Assembly: GCA_964649745.1 (NCBI GenBank)
Contig: CAZYQI010000005.1
Coordinates: forward strand, 1 to 64,000
Direction: 5' to 3'
Length of the DNA stretch: 64,000 bases
Origin: CAZEHS01 sp964649745
GTDB lineage: Bacteria; Bacillota; Clostridia; Peptostreptococcales; Acidaminobacteraceae
Shown here: positions 16,818 through 25,771 of the stretch, piece by piece
How positions within the stretch are numbered: position 1 is the stretch's first letter
Layout: each line of letters begins with the position of its first letter
The notes under the pieces: model-generated
The model's database searches: none
What the model saw: the letters and a program-made list of their open reading frames with translations, nothing else
What the model was told of the DNA's origin: nothing
Made by a program: the position numbers and the translations under genes

Positions 16818-19800
16818 CTAATTTCTTAAAAGTGATTGGCGTTTCCGCTCCCGCTTATTGAAGTACATTTTTTCATCAGCAGCACGGATTGCTCCTAAAA
16901 GCGTGACATCATCTCCCGGGACAACCGCAACACCGCCATCTACATCGATGGTGTGGCGTATTCCCTCTATCGTTACTCCGGCAATATTCTTTCTGATCTT
17001 TTCATAAATCTTGTCGGCCTCATTCAAGTCCGTATTCGGCAAAAATAGGATGAACTCGTCACCACCATAGCGCCCGACAAAATCTGTTCGCCGGATACTG
17101 TTCTCAATAACCCTGGCAGAAGCAATGAGAATTTCATCACCCTTTACATGGCCATAGGTATCGTTAATCAGCTTGAAGTCACCCATATCTAATATCGCCA
17201 CACATGCCACTCCGCCATAGCGGGTTAATCTTTCGTCCTCCTGCTCAAGCCGTTCAAACATATAGCGACGGTTCCAGACCCCGGTAAGGGGGTCTATCAT
17301 GGCTTCCCGCTCTCTTTGAACAATAAGGTTATTAAGCTCCAGAAACACGCCGGCCTGTTCAGCCAGGATACTGCCCAGTTCAATATCAGAATCCGAAAAA
17401 TCCAATTCACTGGTCAGTCTTAGCATACCCAGACAGGTTTCGTTATACCGGATCGCAATTCCCATGTTATTTCGTCCAGGGGAATCGGAATTCTCCCAAA
17501 ACACCGGTTTTCCATCCTCGGCAGATTCCAGAGGCTCAGGAACTGTCGCTCCATTCTTCACACATTCCCAACAAACACAGGGTTGAATAATCCCTTCCGT
17601 GGATACCCTGTGCACATGGACTTCATTAAAAAGCCTCCCCGAGCATATCTGCCTTATAATATCCTCATTATCTCTGGCCTTGGCCATTTCCTGAACCATC
17701 TCGTGCAGAATCTTCAGCCTATGGGACTCCTGATACAGCGCCAGCTTTGTTGTCATCTCCTCCATTTGCATTGCAATCATCGTTCCAACCATGGTCAAGA
17801 TTTCAACATCCTGGTCCGTAAAATAGTTCTCAGAAAAATTATCCAACCCAATGACACCCCATAGAAAATCCTTATAGAGAATCGGCAACGCAAGGTACGA
17901 ACGGACAGAAGAATTATGATTGACGAAATAAGGGTCCTGAGATACATCCTTGGAAAGATAAAGGGTCCGGCTCCTTAAAACAGAGCCGATAATTCCGCCG
18001 CCGTCCTTCAACAACCGCCGTATTTCTTCCTCGGGAGTTTCATTATAAATATCCCGAATCACATAATCCGGATCTGTTCTGGAAACCCGGAGGGCAATCA
18101 CAAGATCATGGTACTCCACCAGCTTCGGGAGGTTGTGCTTCAATATATCGATCAAGTCCTCGATACTCTTTGATTCCCTGAATGTATCAAACAGCTTGAA
18201 GACTGCCATTCGTTGATCTGCCATAATCTGAACGTTGACGCTCTCAGCCTCCAGGCGGCTGTTCATGGATTTGAGTTCTTCCTCAATGGCTTTTCGTTCG
18301 GATATATCATTGATGATGCTAAGCAGTGTGGTTTTCCCATAAGATGCTCTCTCATCAATCTTTGAGGCTGTAAGGTCTACCCAGATCGTGGTGCCGTCCT
18401 TACGTATATAGCGCTTCTCCATCCGCTTCATCTCTTCCGTGTCGGCCAGAAGGGACCGCATGATGTTTCGGGAAACAAAGACATCTTCATTCTGTGTAAT
18501 ATCCAGTACGCTTAAGCTAAGCGCCTCTTCCCGGCTATATCCTGTAATCCTGCACCAGCTGTCATTTACTTCCTCAAAAAAGCCTGCTTCGTTGATCAGG
18601 GCAAGACCGGATGCCATTTTATCAACAATAGTTCTGAAACGGGTCTCGGATCGTAGCAATGCTCGTTCCACCATCTTTATTTCTGAGACTTCATCCAAAA
18701 CAATGATAATCTGGTTTGTCTCGGCGTCTCCAACAAGGGGGGAAGCCGAAATTCTAAATTCCCCATACTTTCCGTCTTTCTTGCGAAAGGAGTAATCAAA
18801 ATGTCGAAGACCTCTGTAGATTCTGGGGAACACCTCGGTCATAAAGCCGTTGAACGCATTTTTATCTGAGAACAATCCATCCACCGACAGGTTACTAATT
18901 TCTTCTGAGGTGTAACCCAACATCTCTGCACACACCTGATTCGCCTTGGCGATGCGGCCGTTTACGATCAGTGCCATTCCAACCAGACTGTTTTCAAACA
19001 GCGTGCTGAATTCATCCACTTTGTTCTTCAACTGCTCCTCAAGGGCACGCAGATCTGTGATGTCTGTGCCAACAGACATCACGTAGGCCAATTCTCCCTC
19101 TGAATTGCGGAGTGCCGTATTGGTCCATCTCATGATTCTTGAAGATCCGTCTTTGCAATACCACGGGTTTTCCGCAACAATCGGAGCATTTCCGTCCAGC
19201 ACGTCTTTGAAAAGGCGCATTACGGGCTCATAGGATTCGCCCAGCAGGCTTCTGTCGGCTTCCGAAAAATAGATTTCGTCAGGGGTATAACCGCCTATGT
19301 CAAAAAAGGCCCTGTTGGCACGAAAAAGCTTCCCGTTCCGGTCACACACGCTGATTACAACCCCTGATGATTCCAACATCTGTTCGGCAAACTGTTTTTC
19401 CTCAAAAAGCTCCCGTTCCAGAATCCTTCGATCCATTATACTGAAGACAACGCCATTCAATACCGGACGTTTTCCTGATCCGCTGGGAGATGCCAGAATT
19501 GACACCCATTCCCCTTCGGCGGAATCCTTTCTCAATCGGCATTCATGGTTCACAGAAATTTTCAGTTTGTATGCATTTTCAAGCACATCTGCGATGACCC
19601 TCGCCTCGGAATCCTGAAACACCTGATTGAGCCGGAACCTCTTCCCCTCCGGCAGAAACACCTCCAGGCGGTAAGCAGCATCTGTTGAGCCTCCGGATAG
19701 AACGGCCACGAGCCAGTCATTACCGGACTTCTCAAAACGAACCACAACTCCCGGAAGAAATTGGGCGCATTTGGAAAATTGAATATTCCCATAGTATCGC

Positions 19801-19946
19801 AGCAGCAGCCAAATAAGGAACACCCCGATTATCCCTGCAAAAAACAGCACTGAAAAAGAACCGCTGATTAAAAGAGCTTCCGGGTCTGCTTGAAAAGCCG
19901 ATAAAAGGCTGACGTTCAAAAGAAAAACATGTGCAATGACGTCCAA
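16818..19946 (-). CDS. Membrane PAS/GAF sensor diguanylate cyclase
   Basis: This 1042-residue protein makes cyclic di-GMP. One membrane helix lies at about 31-52. Three clear PAS domains follow (about 190-300, 310-430, 435-555), then a GAF domain (about 585-740), a second GAF-like segment and a C-terminal GGDEF domain (about 880-1042). The active site RYGGDEF is intact (GGDEF 961-965). An I-site RRTD lies five residues upstream, so product inhibition is expected. The start is TTG with AGAGG upstream. It follows the HD-GYP phosphodiesterase gene by 33 bp, pairing synthesis with breakdown of the same second messenger. The sensed signals are unknown. Confidence 0.92.
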   Translation of the reverse strand: MDVIAHVFLLNVSLLSAFQADPEALLISGSFSVLFFAGIIGVFLIWLLLRYYGNIQFSKCAQFLPGVVVRFEKSGNDWLVAVLSGGSTDAAYRLEVFLPEGKRFRLNQVFQDSEARVIADVLENAYKLKISVNHECRLRKDSAEGEWVSILASPSGSGKRPVLNGVVFSIMDRRILERELFEEKQFAEQMLESSGVVISVCDRNGKLFRANRAFFDIGGYTPDEIYFSEADRSLLGESYEPVMRLFKDVLDGNAPIVAENPWYCKDGSSRIMRWTNTALRNSEGELAYVMSVGTDITDLRALEEQLKNKVDEFSTLFENSLVGMALIVNGRIAKANQVCAEMLGYTSEEISNLSVDGLFSDKNAFNGFMTEVFPRIYRGLRHFDYSFRKKDGKYGEFRISASPLVGDAETNQIIIVLDEVSEIKMVERALLRSETRFRTIVDKMASGLALINEAGFFEEVNDSWCRITGYSREEALSLSVLDITQNEDVFVSRNIMRSLLADTEEMKRMEKRYIRKDGTTIWVDLTASKIDERASYGKTTLLSIINDISERKAIEEELKSMNSRLEAESVNVQIMADQRMAVFKLFDTFRESKSIEDLIDILKHNLPKLVEYHDLVIALRVSRTDPDYVIRDIYNETPEEEIRRLLKDGGGIIGSVLRSRTLYLSKDVSQDPYFVNHNSSVRSYLALPILYKDFLWGVIGLDNFSENYFTDQDVEILTMVGTMIAMQMEEMTTKLALYQESHRLKILHEMVQEMAKARDNEDIIRQICSGRLFNEVHVHRVSTEGIIQPCVCWECVKNGATVPEPLESAEDGKPVFWENSDSPGRNNMGIAIRYNETCLGMLRLTSELDFSDSDIELGSILAEQAGVFLELNNLIVQREREAMIDPLTGVWNRRYMFERLEQEDERLTRYGGVACVAILDMGDFKLINDTYGHVKGDEILIASARVIENSIRRTDFVGRYGGDEFILFLPNTDLNEADKIYEKIRKNIAGVTIEGIRHTIDVDGGVAVVPGDDVTLLGAIRAADEKMYFNKRERKRQSLLRN

Positions 19947-19979
19947 TCGTTCACCTCTTTATGGTGATTTTATCACTCA

Positions 19980-21023
19980 TCAGAAAATAATTTCTTCAAT
20001 TTCTATATCCAGGGTTTTCGTAAGGTCGATGAATCGGTCCTCAACCTTTATAAGCGGCTTAGATGGCTCATTCTTTGGAATCATTACGATCTCGCCGATA
20101 TCTCCGTTGCTCAGCTTCACAAGATTCCCCACGTAGAATTGGGATATCTTGTTCAGAAATATCATGCTGTAGTATGGATCGAAGGCCCCGAAGGTGCTGT
20201 CCATAACAATCCGCGCAACCTCAAAAGGAGTCTTCCGCCTTCTGTAAACGCGGTCGGAAATCATGGCGCTGTAAACATCCGCTATCGTCACAATACGGGC
20301 AAATCGATTAATGTCTTTCCCCCTCACCCCATTTGGGTATCCTGTGCCGTCATAATTTTCATGATGCTGCAGAACAGCCATCAGGGCATTGTCATCAAAC
20401 CCCTTGTTATTCATTAAAAGAACATAACCGAGAGCCGAGTGGGTCTTCATAATTTTAAATTCTTCTTCATTCAGCCGTTCCGGCTTATTTAAGATCTCAT
20501 CCGGAATGTTGATCTTGCCGATATCGTGCATCAACCCCGCTACGGCAACCTCTTTCAGCTCTTTATCCTTGTATCCCAGCCATTTTGCCAGCAGGGTTGC
20601 GATCATGCATACCTGTACAGAATGATCATAGGTATACTCATCGCAGTTTTCTATCTGCCAGAGTCTTTTTGCTATGTTATTGTTTGCCTCAACCTCTTTA
20701 ATCAACGGCCCGACACAGGCCTCGATTTCTTCGTGCACAAGCTTCTTTCCAATGCGGGTCTGCTTAAAGATGGTCTTAAAGCTCTCTACGCTTTTTCGGT
20801 ATTCTGCTTCCAGCCGGTCTTCGATCACAAGAGGGCGTGATATCCCGTCTTCCATAACCTTTTCAACAATATCCGCTACCGTCACATCCATATTCCTTAA
20901 AGAACGGATATGCTGACTCGTAAGGATTGTACCTGCTGAAAGGAACAGCACCATGCTTCTGTCGTATATATCCTGACCGAGGATCATGCCTTCTGTCAAT
21001 TCATCATTAAGAACCTGCTTCAT
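19980..21023 (-). CDS. HD-GYP domain cyclic di-GMP phosphodiesterase
   Basis: A 347-residue protein with an N-terminal regulatory segment (about 1-120) and an HD-GYP domain (about 125-320). Metal and catalytic residues are visible: His134 (YDHSVQ), His166-Asp167 (MHDIGK), His220-His221-Glu222 and the GYP motif DGTGYP (225-230). Established members hydrolyse cyclic di-GMP. GGGGGATAACGC precedes the ATG. It is co-transcribed with the downstream GGDEF protein, so the two enzymes probably set a local cyclic di-GMP level. Confidence 0.9.
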   Translation of the reverse strand: MKQVLNDELTEGMILGQDIYDRSMVLFLSAGTILTSQHIRSLRNMDVTVADIVEKVMEDGISRPLVIEDRLEAEYRKSVESFKTIFKQTRIGKKLVHEEIEACVGPLIKEVEANNNIAKRLWQIENCDEYTYDHSVQVCMIATLLAKWLGYKDKELKEVAVAGLMHDIGKINIPDEILNKPERLNEEEFKIMKTHSALGYVLLMNNKGFDDNALMAVLQHHENYDGTGYPNGVRGKDINRFARIVTIADVYSAMISDRVYRRRKTPFEVARIVMDSTFGAFDPYYSMIFLNKISQFYVGNLVKLSNGDIGEIVMIPKNEPSKPLIKVEDRFIDLTKTLDIEIEEIIF

Positions 21024-21091
21024 GCGTTATCCCCCATAGCACGGTTAGTTTGCATAGATTATCACAACCCATTTATACCACACCAGACTTA

Positions 21092-21100
21092 ATTATAACA
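21092..21100 (-). promoter_or_regulatory. Extended -10 promoter of the HD-GYP/GGDEF operon
   Basis: Minus-strand TGTTATAAT is an extended -10 with consensus TATAAT, about 70 bp before the HD-GYP start. The -35 region (TGTGAT) is weak. I see nothing else certain in the 180-bp divergent gap to the CBS gene. Confidence 0.5.
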
Positions 21101-21203
21101 TCGCATCCCTACGAATCACAAATTTGATTCAAAACCACTCAGGATGGTATCTATCGGATAGACCCCTACTGTCCCATAGGAATGTATCGAAAGGAGCTTT
21201 CAG

Positions 21204-21575
21204 ATGCCGATTCTCAGCTTACTGGATACCACGGTTCCCCTTCTCCAATCCAACGATCCCATTGAAAAGGCCATCGAACTGTTTCGAACACAGACCATTC
21301 ATGCAGCACCCGTCATGAATGAAAACCGGTTAACCGGCATCATCACCCTGGTCTCAGTTTACCAATTTCTGTCCCGGCCCGGTCATTATGCCTCCTGCCC
21401 GGTGGAATGGATCATGCAGACGCCGCCCGCCTCTATCCCTATGGATTCCACCATCGCTTCCGCAGCAAAAATAATGCGGGACAATCATGTTTTCACCTTG
21501 CCGGTTATGGATAAAGAACGGATTATCGGACTTATCTCCGTTGAAAAGCTTTTGGAATCGGTCATTGAAGAGTAA
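21204..21575 (+). CDS. Stand-alone CBS-pair protein
   Basis: A 123-residue protein made almost entirely of two CBS motifs (about 10-60 and 70-120; HAAPVMNENRLTGIITLVSV and VFTLPVMDKERIIGLISVEK). CBS pairs bind adenosine nucleotides and act as regulatory modules; no effector domain is fused here. AAAGGAG stands 8 nt before the ATG. It is monocistronic, divergent from the cyclic di-GMP operon and convergent with the LytTR regulator. Target unknown. Confidence 0.85.
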   Translation: MPILSLLDTTVPLLQSNDPIEKAIELFRTQTIHAAPVMNENRLTGIITLVSVYQFLSRPGHYASCPVEWIMQTPPASIPMDSTIASAAKIMRDNHVFTLPVMDKERIIGLISVEKLLESVIEE

Positions 21576-21578
21576 GAA

Positions 21579-21602
21579 AACCCGGCGCACATGCGCCGGG
21601 TT
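21579..21602. terminator. Shared terminator hairpin between the CBS and LytTR genes
   Basis: Perfect 11-bp stem AACCCGGCGCA / TGCGCCGGGTT with a 2-nt gap. TTCATTCTTT follows on the plus strand and TTTTCTTAC on the minus strand. It serves both convergent genes. Confidence 0.75.
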
Positions 21603-21616
21603 CATTCTTTATGCCG

Positions 21617-22333
21617 CTACAACGCTTTTCCCAGGGCCTCTTCCACTACAGCCCGAAAGCGCCGGCTCATGGGTATCCACGAATCGTCAAGAAGCTTCAA
21701 TCCATTGGGCTCCAATACTGAAACCCTGTTGATATTCACGATATATCCCTGATGGCACTGGACAAACATCTTGTCCATATCCAACAGAGCCCGGACCTCT
21801 TTAAAGGTGCCATAAAAGTCCCAGGAGCCGATTTGAGTGTGTACGACCACCTTCCGCTGATCCTTTTCGATGTAGCTGATATCTTCAAATGCAACCCGGA
21901 TGGTTCGTTTTTTTGTTTCGATGGAAAACCACTTCAGTTTCATTGAAGAGGACTCCTCTGGGTCCTTCCCATCACAGATCTCATCCAGAATCGCCTGTAT
22001 CTTATAGGCCATAACCGGTTTCGCAAGGTAATAGGATGCACGAAGCTCGTATGCTCCGATATCAAACGAGTTGGATTCCGTCACGAGAATGATAACGGCC
22101 TCCTGGTTATCCTCACGGATTCGCTTGCACAGATGGATATAGTGGGTACCCCGCATGGATACATCAATAAAGGCGATATCGACATGCAGGTCTTCAAGAG
22201 CTCTGTCCAGTTCAACACCATCAGAAAACGATTGAATCGCGAATTCCTTTTGAGGATCAAAAGCCGCAACGGTTTGACTTAGATATGAAAGATGCATGGG
22301 GTTCTCATCACATATGATCACTGACCGCTTCAT
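21617..22333 (-). CDS. LytTR-family response regulator without a linked kinase
   Basis: A 238-residue protein with an N-terminal receiver domain (phospho-acceptor Asp in IAFIDVSMRG, Lys in YYLAKPV). A C-terminal LytTR DNA-binding domain follows (about 140-238, FEDISYIEKDQRKVVVHT and FVQCHQGYIVNINRV). The frame opens at 22351, but ATG 22333 has GGGAG 9 nt upstream and a normal receiver N-terminus (MKRSVIICDE). No histidine kinase gene is nearby, so it is an orphan regulator. Its targets cannot be read from this window. Confidence 0.87.
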   Translation of the reverse strand: MKRSVIICDENPMHLSYLSQTVAAFDPQKEFAIQSFSDGVELDRALEDLHVDIAFIDVSMRGTHYIHLCKRIREDNQEAVIILVTESNSFDIGAYELRASYYLAKPVMAYKIQAILDEICDGKDPEESSSMKLKWFSIETKKRTIRVAFEDISYIEKDQRKVVVHTQIGSWDFYGTFKEVRALLDMDKMFVQCHQGYIVNINRVSVLEPNGLKLLDDSWIPMSRRFRAVVEEALGKAL

Positions 22334-22382
22334 TCTTTCACACTCCCTCATCTGATGAGATTCTCCATCAATTATAGCAAAT

Positions 22383-23327
22383 TTACTGAGGTTTTGCCTT
22401 CAAGGCAGCCTCTTTTTCTTCTTCCTTCTGTAATCGCTGCCGTTCTTTCTCATCCGCTCTCCGCTGCTCCTGATCAATCAGATCCTGCGGTACTTCCAGC
22501 GAAATCTTTCCGATGAGCCCCTTGCGGAATTCGTCCAGTATCAGCCAGCCGGCTTTTTCTGTATCCGCTATACCGCCGGGTCTCAGACAGCCTCGCTTTG
22601 CAGCAACCTGCTCTATGATGGCCATCGGACGGTCTGCCAGCTCGGCAAGCTTGTACCGGGCCTTAAGTGCTTCAGGATAGCGCTGGGACAGTTTCTGCAC
22701 CAGCTCCAGGGTAACGGCCTCATGCTCGAAGACCTCATCCTTGATGGCGCCGGTCATAGCAAGATGGCTACCGACCCAGGCGTCTTCAATCTTGGGCCAG
22801 AGAATGCCTGGTGTATCGAACAGCTCTATATCCTCCCGGATCCGTATCCACTGCTTGCCCCGGGTAACACCGGGCTTGTTGCCTGTTTTTGCGCTCTTTT
22901 TGCCTACCAGTTTGTTGATGACAGAGGATTTCCCTACGTTGGGAATACCCAGGATCATGCATTTCACCGCAATCTGTTTAAGCCCCTTGGCTTTAAGCTT
23001 CTCCGCCCGTGCGCTGCCGGCATCCTTAATGGCGTCCACCAGCCGGCCGAGACCGTCGCCGTTAAGCGCATTGAGCTGAACGGTGCGTACACCAATCCCA
23101 CGGTAGTACTGAACCCATTCCTTAAGCACCGAATCATCCGCCAGATCGTACTTGTTCAGCACAACAACCCGGGGCATACTTCCAACCAGATCGTCAAACT
23201 GCGGATTCCTGCTGCTGACCGGAATCCGTGCATCCAGTACTTCCACTACGACGTCCACGAGCTTAAGATGTTGAGTGATCAGATCCCTGGTTTTCTTCAT
23301 ATGTCCGGGATACCAGTTAATGGCCAT
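22383..23327 (-). CDS. rbgA: Ribosome biogenesis GTPase RbgA (YlqF)
   Basis: A 314-residue circularly permuted GTPase needed for late assembly of the 50S subunit. The G4 motif NKYDLAD comes first, then G1 GIPNVGKSSVINKL and G3 LFDTPGILWPK. The C-terminal helical domain binds 23S rRNA, and the tail ends in a charged coil rich in Glu, Arg and Lys. ATG 23327 (MAINWYPGHM, a conserved start) has AGGTGG 7 nt upstream; the ATG at 23345 does not. It follows rplS, as in Bacillus. Confidence 0.93.
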   Translation of the reverse strand: MAINWYPGHMKKTRDLITQHLKLVDVVVEVLDARIPVSSRNPQFDDLVGSMPRVVVLNKYDLADDSVLKEWVQYYRGIGVRTVQLNALNGDGLGRLVDAIKDAGSARAEKLKAKGLKQIAVKCMILGIPNVGKSSVINKLVGKKSAKTGNKPGVTRGKQWIRIREDIELFDTPGILWPKIEDAWVGSHLAMTGAIKDEVFEHEAVTLELVQKLSQRYPEALKARYKLAELADRPMAIIEQVAAKRGCLRPGGIADTEKAGWLILDEFRKGLIGKISLEVPQDLIDQEQRRADEKERQRLQKEEEKEAALKAKPQ

Positions 23328-23352
23328 GGGTTTTCCACCTTTCATGAAACTA

Positions 23353-23386
23353 TGAAAAAGGAGCTGATCCGTAGGTTCAGCTCCTT
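23353..23386 (-). terminator. Terminator after rplS
   Basis: Minus-strand stem AAGGAGCTGA / TCAGCTCCTT (23377-23386 with 23358-23367), 9-nt loop, then TTTTTC. It lies in the gap before rbgA and probably attenuates rather than fully separates it. Confidence 0.75.
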
Positions 23387-23393
23387 AAGTGCA

Positions 23394-23741
23394 TTATCGC
23401 GTAATCAGTTCTTTAACCTTTGCACGCTTACCCACACGATCGCGCAGATAGTTGAGCTTAGCACGGCGAACCAGGCCGCGTCTTGTTACTTCGATCGCCT
23501 GAATCTTCGGTGAATGAAGCGGAAGTGTTTTTTCAACGCCTATTCCGGAAGAGATCTTGCGAACCGTGAAGTTTTCTGCCACGCCGCCATTCTGACGCTT
23601 GATGACAGTTCCTTCGAAAATCTGAATCCGCTCACGCTTACCCTCGACTACTTTCAGGTGTACGCGAACTGTATCGCCTACGTTAAACGGCGTCGTTTCC
23701 GGTTTCATGTTTTCCAGTTCCAATTGCTTGATAATATTCAT
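23394..23741 (-). CDS. rplS: Ribosomal protein L19
   Basis: 115 residues, full length for bL19, a 50S protein at the subunit interface. Diagnostic segments are FNVGDTVRVHLKVVEGKRER, FEGTVIKRQNGG and the basic end VRRAKLNYLRDRVGKRAKV. GGGAGGGTAATCACT precedes the ATG. Downstream of trmD, the standard order. Confidence 0.97.
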   Translation of the reverse strand: MNIIKQLELENMKPETTPFNVGDTVRVHLKVVEGKRERIQIFEGTVIKRQNGGVAENFTVRKISSGIGVEKTLPLHSPKIQAIEVTRRGLVRRAKLNYLRDRVGKRAKVKELITR

Positions 23742-23823
23742 AGTGATTACCCTCCCTTCTTCCTAGGCGTTCATTACAGCGGTGCTGCAGCGGAACACCC
23801 GTGATACCACAAAAATCATTATA

Positions 23824-24600
23824 TCATAGGTCTTTAGCCTCTGACAACTCTTTTAATGTCTTTAATTCCTCCATCACCACCGCCAGCAGTTTTCTGTCGG
23901 CCTTGGTTCGCTCCGTGCTCTCACACCAGGCCCGAAATAGCTCCGGGCGACGGACGGCGGTAAGCTTCAGCGATTCAGCAAGCCGCCATTTTGCAATATT
24001 GGCATGATGACCGCTGAGAAGCATGTCCGGTACAATTCGGCCTTCAAATTCCAACGGCCGTGTGTAATGGGGATACTCCAGAAGACCGTTGGAAAAGCTG
24101 TCCTCTTCGGCGGATTCCTCGTGGCCCAGAACACCCTGGCGCAGGCGTACGATGGCATCCATCATCACCAGCACCGGAAGCTCCCCCCCAGTGAGCACAT
24201 AATCCCCCAGGGACACCTCATGGGTCACCCATTTGTCGATGACCCGCTGATCCAAGCCTTCATAATGGCCGCAAATGAAAACCAGACGTTCACAGGCGGA
24301 AAACTTCTCTGCCATCTTCTGATTGAAGGTGCTTCCCTTGGGAGTGGTGTAGATCACCGGTGTTCCCTCGGGTAGGGTCAAGGCCCCCAGGGCGGAATCG
24401 ATGGGCTGTACCTGCAGCACCATGCCGGCACCGCCTCCGTATGGTGCATCGTCCACCCGACCAAATTTATCCTGACTGTAATCCCTGAAATTGACGGCAT
24501 TGAGGCTGAAAAGGCCTTTCTCTGCGGCCCGTTTCATGATGCTGTGATTGACTCCCTGCTCGATCATTTCCGGAAACAGGGTGAGCACATCCATTCTCAT
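23824..24600 (-). CDS. trmD: tRNA (guanine37-N1)-methyltransferase
   Basis: Methylates G37 next to the anticodon with S-adenosylmethionine, preventing frameshifting. 258 residues of the SPOUT knotted fold: MRMDVLTLFPEMIEQ at the start, DDAPYGGGAGMVLQ, and the cofactor knot ICGHYEGLDQRV with SLGDYVLTGGELP. Its ATG overlaps the rimM stop codon by four bases (ATGA), so translation is coupled. Confidence 0.96.
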   Translation of the reverse strand: MRMDVLTLFPEMIEQGVNHSIMKRAAEKGLFSLNAVNFRDYSQDKFGRVDDAPYGGGAGMVLQVQPIDSALGALTLPEGTPVIYTTPKGSTFNQKMAEKFSACERLVFICGHYEGLDQRVIDKWVTHEVSLGDYVLTGGELPVLVMMDAIVRLRQGVLGHEESAEEDSFSNGLLEYPHYTRPLEFEGRIVPDMLLSGHHANIAKWRLAESLKLTAVRRPELFRAWCESTERTKADRKLLAVVMEELKTLKELSEAKDL

Positions 24601-25109
24601 TCCAGCATCCCCTCAATCAGGCGCACATGGATTTCACCGGACTCCAAATCGACGCTTTCGATGAACGGCTTCACACCGGGTATGAGCAGCTGCTTGCCGG
24701 AGCCTTCCAGCTTCACGACGTACAGGTCCTGACCGGTATGGGTGAGCACATCCTCAAGGGTCCCCAGTGTTCCATGAACCGCATCAATCACTTTCTTTCC
24801 GATAAGGTCCACAATGTAGTGTTCATCCTCATCCAGCTCCCGGCCCTGGGTGTCCCTGTCGATCAACAACTCCATGTCCTTAAGCTTCTCGGCCTCCTCA
24901 ACGCTGTTGATCCCCTCAAACTTGAGTACTGCCATGTTTTTCTTGCCTCTGGATGTCTCAATGACCAATTTTTTCGTCAATGCCCGGTCAAGGAATACGT
25001 GCTCCAGTTCATCGAATCGCTCCGGTGATTCCGTATAGGGGTAAACCCTTACTTCGCCCCGCAAGCCCTGCGTTCCTGTTATTTTGCCCACTATCAGATA
25101 ACGTTCCAT
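24597..25109 (-). CDS. rimM: 16S rRNA processing protein RimM
   Basis: Assists maturation of the 30S head around S19. The 170 residues comprise an N-terminal RimM barrel (LIVGKITGTQGLRGEVRVYP) and a C-terminal PRC domain (about 95-170, LIGKKVIDAVHGTLGTLEDV, ending VRLIEGMLE). ATG 25109 with AAGG 5 nt upstream is preferred to the upstream ATG at 25130. It sits between khpA and trmD. Confidence 0.94.
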   Translation of the reverse strand: MERYLIVGKITGTQGLRGEVRVYPYTESPERFDELEHVFLDRALTKKLVIETSRGKKNMAVLKFEGINSVEEAEKLKDMELLIDRDTQGRELDEDEHYIVDLIGKKVIDAVHGTLGTLEDVLTHTGQDLYVVKLEGSGKQLLIPGVKPFIESVDLESGEIHVRLIEGMLE

Positions 25110-25184
25110 ATACACCTTCCCATTGTTCATATGTGCAAGACAAAAAGCTTAATGTTCGGCTTTTGTGTGTTTTCAAAGTAAGAT

Positions 25185-25210
25185 GGAGCCTGTGAATAAT
25201 CACAGGCTCC
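25185..25210 (-). terminator. Intercistronic hairpin between rimM and khpA
   Basis: Perfect 11-bp stem GGAGCCTGTGA / TCACAGGCTCC with a 4-nt loop, 8 bp after the khpA stop codon. No solid T run follows on the minus strand. It may be a weak terminator or an mRNA-stabilising end. Confidence 0.5.
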
Positions 25211-25217
25211 CATTGGT

Positions 25218-25448
25218 CTACTGAATAATCTCGACGACGACCCGCTTGTTATCCTTGATCGCAGCCGCTTTTACGACAGTTCGGATCGCCTTGGCGATCC
25301 GACCCTGTTTTCCGATGACTTTACCCATATCATCCGGAGAGACTCTCAATTCGATGATGATGGACTGAGAAGCTTCTACTTCAGTGACGGTAACTTCTTC
25401 GGGATGGTCAACCAGGGACTGTGCAATAACCTTAACCAGTTCACCCAT
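25218..25448 (-). CDS. khpA: KH-domain RNA-binding protein KhpA
   Basis: A 76-residue single KH domain with the GXXG loop in VIGKQGRIAKAIRTVVKAA. KhpA partners KhpB/EloR in Gram-positives and binds RNA, affecting cell elongation and division. Its place between rpsP and rimM is the usual one. AGGAGGTAACAAGGC precedes the ATG. Confidence 0.94.
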   Translation of the reverse strand: MGELVKVIAQSLVDHPEEVTVTEVEASQSIIIELRVSPDDMGKVIGKQGRIAKAIRTVVKAAAIKDNKRVVVEIIQ

Positions 25449-25467
25449 GCCTTGTTACCTCCTGAAA

Positions 25468-25740
25468 CTATTCTGCTTTCTTGCCTTCAGCCAGTTTTGT
25501 GTAAACGCCGTGCTTCTTGAGCAGGGCTTTTACTGTTTCAGTGGGTTGTGCGCCTGTTTTCAGCCACTCAACTGCTCTTTCATCCTTGATTTTCAGTTCA
25601 GCCGGCTCTGTAAGCGGGTTGAATGTTCCAAGCTCTTCGATGAATTTACCGTCACGGGGTGAACGGGAGTCAGCCACTACTATTCTATAGAAAGGCTTCT
25701 TCTTTTGACCCATGCGCTTCAATCTGATTTTAACTGCCAT
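25468..25740 (-). CDS. rpsP: Ribosomal protein S16
   Basis: 90 residues, normal for bS16, a 30S assembly protein. Starts AVKIRLKRMGQKKKPFYRIV and contains ADSRSPRDGKFIEELGTFNP. It follows ffh by 31 bp and has AAGGAGG upstream. Confidence 0.97.
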   Translation of the reverse strand: MAVKIRLKRMGQKKKPFYRIVVADSRSPRDGKFIEELGTFNPLTEPAELKIKDERAVEWLKTGAQPTETVKALLKKHGVYTKLAEGKKAE

Positions 25741-25771
25741 TTGATTTTCCTCCTTAAAGTGATCTGTTGTA

